A DNA stretch of 64,000 bases, from positions 23,828,655 through 23,892,654 of the forward strand of contig OZ024857.1 in the NCBI GenBank assembly GCA_964017155.1, written 5' to 3'. The notes below the pieces were generated by a model, which ran no database searches, had not been told where the DNA came from, and saw only the letters and a program-made list of their open reading frames with translations. Both the position numbers and the translations under genes were made by a program. Positions 58,800 to 64,000 of the stretch are shown piece after piece. Each line of letters begins with the position of its first letter. Position 1 is the first letter of the stretch. This DNA comes from Oasisia sp. SBJ-2009. Taxonomy: Eukaryota > Annelida > Polychaeta > Sabellida > Siboglinidae.

Positions 58800-59095
58800 G
58801 TGTGAGATCTGAACACTGCACTCTGTGATACATGGTCAGTCATGCTGTGTGAACGCTAATACACAGATATAGCCATGCTGCACATTAGACGGAATTCACA
58901 CTCTAATACATAAATAGTCACATGGATAGTCATGCTACACATTAGTGTGAATTCACACTCTGATACATAAATAGTCATACGGATAGCCATGCTACACATA
59001 AGTGTGAATTCACAGTCTAATACATAAATAGTCACACTGATCGTTATTCTACACATTAGTGTGAATTCGCACACTAATACACATGTCAGTTGACT
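58800..59095. repeat. 57-bp minisatellite with a 16-bp palindrome in each unit
   Basis: Four to five diverged copies of ACACATTAGTGTGAATTCAC plus about 37 bp. Most carry the perfect palindrome AGTGTGAATTCACACT or a one-base variant. Confidence 0.85.
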
Positions 59096-59100
59096 CCATC

Positions 59101-60589
59101 TTCAGTCTGACTGACAGCTCTTATAGGCCCTGTCTGCCTCTCCTAAGAGATTTGTTGTTTTTGGTGCCTATATTTAAGGGCCAGGAGTCAGGTCGCATCT
59201 ACTGGCCAGTCAGAAGGCAGGGCAAATTTAGACCCACATTTACTTTTGCGTCCCAGTAATTTTGTCTGTGAGACTTGATGGATTGTTTGTGAGTTTGGCT
59301 TTGTGCCAGTCAGAATGTGCCAGGGCTGTGCTCAGTTGCATTGCCATTTCGTGCCGAGTCTACATAGGGAATATTGTAGTAATATGGTTATTTTTGTGAT
59401 GACCTTGAAACTGACAGATGTCATTCACACTATGGCTGAAATCAAATGGAGGTCAAATGTTACACTTGCTGTTGGTTTATGAGTATGAGTTGCAAGGGTT
59501 TGCTAGATTTAAATAAATGCTTTTATACTAACAAACATTGTTAAATAGTTTTGACATGAAATAGTTTGTTTTCATGTTAAAGTGATAATAAAATAGAGAT
59601 AAAAAACTGATACAACGGTTTGTTGTAAAATAACATAGCATATTGTATGGTTTTGTTTTGTGAACCTTCACCTAATTGTTCATAATTTCTGTAATAATAA
59701 TAATTACAATTTGTTACTAAATTATTTGTCACTATTATCAAAACAATTATACACTTATTTATTGGCATGATTATTACGTAATTATTATTTTTAACAGTTT
59801 TAACATATACTAAATTATTTATTACTAATAATAATTATGCCTCATTTATCGGTATCATTGTAATGTAATTATACACTAGATTGATTATTTTGATTATTGA
59901 TTATTATTGATTACACATATCAGGTACCCTGAGTACACTATTGTTAATTATAGTTATGTGATCATAATTCTGTTGTATGGCAATACAAATAAGAGGCACA
60001 TGTAACCAAAGCAAGGCTGATCGCCGTGGCTGCATGATCACATGATCACAGTAGGATTCCTTGTTTTTCTCCGGATGCAATATTGAGCAGCGCCTACATG
60101 TAAAAGGTGGTGCCACCTGGTGGGTATTATTGTGTCTGACGCGGCATGCCACCCGCGTTATTAAACGCTGTGGTCTGTCGCTTTGTTTGGTCTGAGAGAC
60201 AAGTATTAACCACTGCCGGTGAATAAATCCACAACTGTTGATTTTTATGACTGTCTCGAAGATGTTATTTGTCTGTGTCCGAGACAAATTGGTGGCATGA
60301 AATAGCAGGTAATTTACTTAATGTCGTTCTGAAAAACCTGGGCAGACGGCAATTTCCCGGCTATTGTTGTGAAACCTGTGGAAATAATACATCATAATAG
60401 GCTATTGATTTGTGAGTGGTTGCGTCAATTTTGAGCATATGTGGGTGCTGTTTATAGGGACTGTGTGCTTGGAATAATTTGAGACTGTTCTGAGACAGAG
60501 GTAGAGAGAGACCTGCCAGCCGTGTGTGTTATGCAAGCTGTCTACCACAGGTGGGTGAGGGGAACAGGACACCCAGACACATGGAACCA
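59101..60589. other. Non-coding
   Basis: AT-rich TAATAATTA tracts at 59690-59900. 60060-60420 is more complex and contains GTGTCCGAGACA, also found near 36883; possibly conserved non-coding sequence, unproven. Confidence 0.4.
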
Positions 60590-60985
60590 GGGGGTGGCAG
60601 GGATCAGGGGGTGACAGGGATCAGGGGGTGACAGGGATCAGTGGGTGACAATGATCAAGGGGTGACAGGGATCGGGGTGACATGGAGCAGGGGGTGACAG
60701 GGATCAGGGGGTGACATGGAGCAGGGGTTGACAGGGATCAGGGGGTGACAAGGATCAGGGGGTGACAGGGATCAGGGGGTGACAGGGATCAGGGGGTGAC
60801 ATGGAGCAGGGGTTGACAGGGATCAGGGGGTGACAAGGATCAGGGGGTGACAGGGATCAGGGGGTGACAGGGATCAGGGAGTGATAGGTATCATGGGGTG
60901 ACAAGGATCAGGGGGTGACAGGGATCAGGGAGTGATAGGTATCATGGGGTGACAAGGATCAGGGGGTGACAGGGATCAGGGGGTA
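60590..60985. repeat. 17-bp minisatellite, GGGGGTGACAGGGATCA
   Basis: About 22 copies. Longer blocks recur (a roughly 100-bp segment near 60670-60760 is repeated near 60790-60860), so units were duplicated in groups. Confidence 0.95.
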
Positions 60986-61083
60986 GTCTGGGTACTTCTC
61001 ATATTGGAATGGCTGGAATTGATACGTTTTTTGTTGACATGTTATTGGGAACTTTGTACTTTCACTTCCTGTTTTTTCTGAAG

Positions 61084-61345
61084 GCAGGCTACATGAGTAG
61101 GAGGGAGGGAGAAAGGGAGGGTATGGGAGGGAGGGAAGGAGGGGGAGAGGGGACAAACGTATGGAGTATGGGTGGGAGGGAGAGGTAGGAGAGGGATTGG
61201 AAATATAGGAAGGAGGTGGGGAGACATATAGGAGAGGGAGAGAGAGGTGGGAGGGAGACATAAAGGCAAGAAAGGAGAGTGTGAAGGTAGGAAGAGGTAG
61301 ACAGGTGAGCTGGTGAAGGAAGGATGGAGACACCTAGAGGGAGGA
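61084..61345. repeat. Polypurine (GGGAGG/GGAAGG) tract
   Basis: About 260 bp almost free of pyrimidines apart from short breaks, with many G-runs. The minus strand is correspondingly pyrimidine-rich, which keeps three frames open (up to 124 residues, Pro/Ser/Leu). These are not genes. Confidence 0.85.
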
Positions 61346-61544
61346 GTGTAACAGTGAGGAAACAAGGCCAGGTGGAGGTAGGGGACCAGACCCACAGCCT
61401 CAGGTCATACTGCTTCAAGTACACACCATCATGTCACATTTCCCAAGGTCTCATACTGTCAGGTCACACGCCTTGATGTCACAAACTCCAAGGACATCCA
61501 CCAGCATATACCCTCAGGCAACCCACTGTCAGGTCCCACACCCC

Positions 61545-62115
61545 ACCCGATACCACCCCACCCCACACCACTCTACCCCACATCATCCCACACCACCCCA
61601 CACCACTCTACCCCACATCATCCCACACCACCCCACACCACTCTACCCCACATCATCCCACACCACCTCACACCACTCTACCCCACATCATCCCACCCCA
61701 CCCCACACCACTCTACCCCACATCATCCCACCCCACCCCACACCACTCTACCCCACATCATCCCACACCACCCCACACCACCCCACACCACTCTACCCCA
61801 CATCATCCCACACCACCTCACACCACTCTACCCCACATCATCCCACCCCACCCCACACCACTCTACCCCACATCATCCCACCCCACCCCACACCACTCTA
61901 CCCCACATCATCCCACACCACCCCACACCACCCCACACCACTCTACCCCACATCATCCCACCCCACCCCACACCACTCTACCCCACATCATCCCACCCCA
62001 CCCCACACCACTCTACCCCACATCATCCCACACCACCCCACACCACTCTACCTCACATCATCCCACACCATCCCACACCACTCTACCCCACACCACCCAC
62101 ACCATCCCACCCATA
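61545..62115. repeat. C-rich minisatellite, CCACACCACTCTACCCCACA
   Basis: About 17 copies of a 35-45-bp unit built from CCACACCACTCTACC, CCACATCATCCCAC and CCACCCCA modules. Whole groups of units are duplicated (61660-61790 versus 61805-61930). The 247-residue plus frame is repeat only. Confidence 0.95.
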
Positions 62116-62940
62116 CCCAAGTCTTATATATTCAGAACATGTACCCTAAACTCTCCCTAAAGTCATGCACCTAGTCACATTTGCATATCATGTACCCCAG
62201 ATCATTTACCCTCTGATGGTGTTCTGTAATGTTATGAACCCAGCTGAGAATGTGGGTGCAAGGGTTATTCAGAGTCACAGCTACACTCTGCTCAGTGACT
62301 CAACAAACTCACAGGTTAACAAAACCAACACACAGCTACCTGGATTACACCATTGTATACTCATCCACATTACTTTAGTAGTCAAATATGTTCAAAATGT
62401 TGATCCACAATGCCACAAATTCTTGGATAGTGTGAAACATAATTAGCCCATGATCATAACGCGCATGGTCATTTGTGGGGTCATTTTGTAACGTCAGACT
62501 GGCGTGTTATTAATTCATGTGTTGAATCGGTTGTGTGGAATATGATATCATAATCACAGACGACCCTGTGGTTCTATTATTTCTGTATCATAAATTCGGC
62601 TTCGGCCTCTCTTTTTGATGTTATCTCCGGACGGTTTGAGCCGGGACTAGTTTGGCTCAAATATTTACAGTGGTACAGTTAGACTGGTGGGTGGCAGACA
62701 GACCACAGCAGTGTGATTGCATATGCAAAGGTAAATCATATTCTCTGTTTAAGTAAGAGAAATGTAATATTTATAACCTTTGAAATCCGGACACTTTTTA
62801 GCAAGTGTTCAGATTGGCAAGTTTTCCTAATGTGCACACTTTGAGCGCCAGACGAGTGTTCAAAACTGTTTTTTTTTTTAGATAACTGAAACAGAATCGT
62901 GGACATTACATGGTATGTTATGTACTCATAAATTATATCT
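62116..62940. other. Non-coding
   Basis: No recognised feature. A 93-residue plus frame (62165-62446) lacks splice signals or a recognisable family. Confidence 0.4.
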
Positions 62941-62944
62941 ATCC

Positions 62945-63243
62945 GGTCTCAGGTGGTTTCCTCCAAACAGCCCAAACTTGGGCTAACACAGGTGTTGTTC
63001 TTCTCTAGAATTTGTGAGTTCACTACAGGTTACAGATTTACCCCCTGTGTTGAATCTTTTACTTCCCCTGGCATAGACACCAGATAGAAGGGACCACCGA
63101 CTTTTAGTGTCTCTTCCGAAAGACACAGGCAAATGTGGGGTGAACGAAATTGCCTAAGTTTTGAAACGGCGGCAGGTGGGATTGAACCACCGTCCTGCCA
63201 ATTGACAGTCCGGTGCTCTACTGCATGACCACTGCTCCCCACA
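62945..63243 (-). mobile_element. tRNA-derived SINE of a different family, minus strand
   Basis: On the minus strand A box GTGGTCATGCAGTAGAGC (63232-63215) and B box GGTGGTTCAATCCC (63191-63178), followed by a body (GGCAATTTCGTTCACCCCAC, TTTCGGAAGAGACACTAAA). It lacks the CATGGCTGAA core of the other SINEs. No clear target duplication was found. Confidence 0.75.
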
Positions 63244-64000
63244 TCATCACATTACCGTATCAAGATCTAGACAAGATTTGGCTGCATATAGGGATAAAGC
63301 ATTGATTTTTAAATGATCTCCTTAAAATACACAAGTTTGGGCTCTCAAAGCTGCTAGCAAACATTGGAGGCCCTTTGCTGGCTATGACACATGATGAAAG
63401 AGATGGGCAAGCAGGTGATTGGACACCAGAACGAGCAAACCTTAACTATGAAAAAATCTCTAAAGTGATATTGACTGTTAAATAAAAAGAAATTACCTTA
63501 AATTAAATTTGTTATGTTTTCTTCCATATATATCGACCATTTCTCAGTCTTTTTCAGTGGACTGGATATCCTGGTAGTGTCACATGACTTGCATCATGTG
63601 ACACCAGCTGTAGCATGACCGGCGGGAGTTCCTGGCCAATGTCTCTGTTTACGGTTGATAAAATATATTATACAGAAGAAAAAAAGTTTCTTGAGAAGTA
63701 ATTTCTTTTTATTTAACAGGAACCAAAAACCGGATCTTTACATTTAAATATGATATTGACTGATTATCAAGACTACCATATGTTTTCTTTTAAATGTATT
63801 AATTGGAGGCCATGCAATCAACTAGTGGAAGTGGACTGGCCATGTAGGATATAGTGCTTATTGTCATAGGAGAAAATGTAGTCTTCAAGGCTTCAAGAAT
63901 TTACTGCTAAAAATGATGTTTCACTATCCTGCAGTTGTGACATGACTGTGTGCTAAAGTAAAAGTTAATAAAATAAATATGAAAAATAGATAAATACAAT
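63244..64000. other. Non-coding window end
   Basis: AT-rich, no coding island or repeat recognised. Confidence 0.5.

Noticed and set aside
61431..62174. 247-residue His/Pro/Thr frame
   Set aside because: Encodes only the CCACACC-type minisatellite.

Overview
The window is animal nuclear DNA, most likely from a marine invertebrate. The evidence is GT-AG introns of 0.45 to 6 kb, an AT-rich and repeat-dense background, a metazoan-type DUF4062-like/NACHT/WD-repeat gene, and repeat families typical of animals: Penelope-like, LINE, tRNA-derived SINE, TTAA-target and hAT-like elements. The species cannot be fixed from sequence alone. No bacterial operons, rRNA, functional tRNA genes or CRISPR arrays were seen.

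Layout. 1-3.9 kb: a degenerate minisatellite, a TTAA-flanked foldback MITE carrying a nested hAT-like element, then a 24-bp minisatellite. 3.9-19.6 kb: the only confidently coding locus, a plus-strand NWD1/NWD2-like gene. Six exons join in frame (3909-4025, 4476-4679, 5206-5350, 11368-11988, 13965-14104, 15523-19614) and give 1,772 residues. The first coding exon(s) lie upstream of the window. Its introns hold a 2.4-kb TIR transposon, a 27-bp minisatellite that runs almost to a splice acceptor, and a MITE nested in a hAT-like element. 19.6-30 kb: 3' UTR with poly(A) signals, a LINE 3' end, a basic coiled-coil protein fragment on the minus strand, a 1.26-kb palindrome made of two copies of the same hAT-like element head to head, and another TIR element with subterminal repeats.

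30-64 kb has no long gene but shows scattered short exon-like islands. Four plus-strand islands begin with ATG and end at a GT splice donor in phase 0 (33960, 48155, 54781, 58756). This pattern suggests alternative first exons of one or more plus-strand genes whose body lies beyond 64 kb. One minus-strand terminal exon candidate (33002-32665) has a strong acceptor. The rest is repeats: two 5'-truncated Penelope-like copies with inverted extensions and 10-12-bp target duplications; several tRNA-headed SINEs, one with a perfect 19-bp target duplication; LINE 3' ends; and more than ten minisatellites, four of which share a 20-bp period although their sequences are unrelated.

The NWD-like product is inferred to be a cytosolic STAND ATPase: an N-terminal DUF4062/TIR-like region, a NACHT module with Walker A and B, about two beta-propellers of WD repeats, and a Ser-Pro-rich tail. 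Nothing else here can be tied to it functionally.
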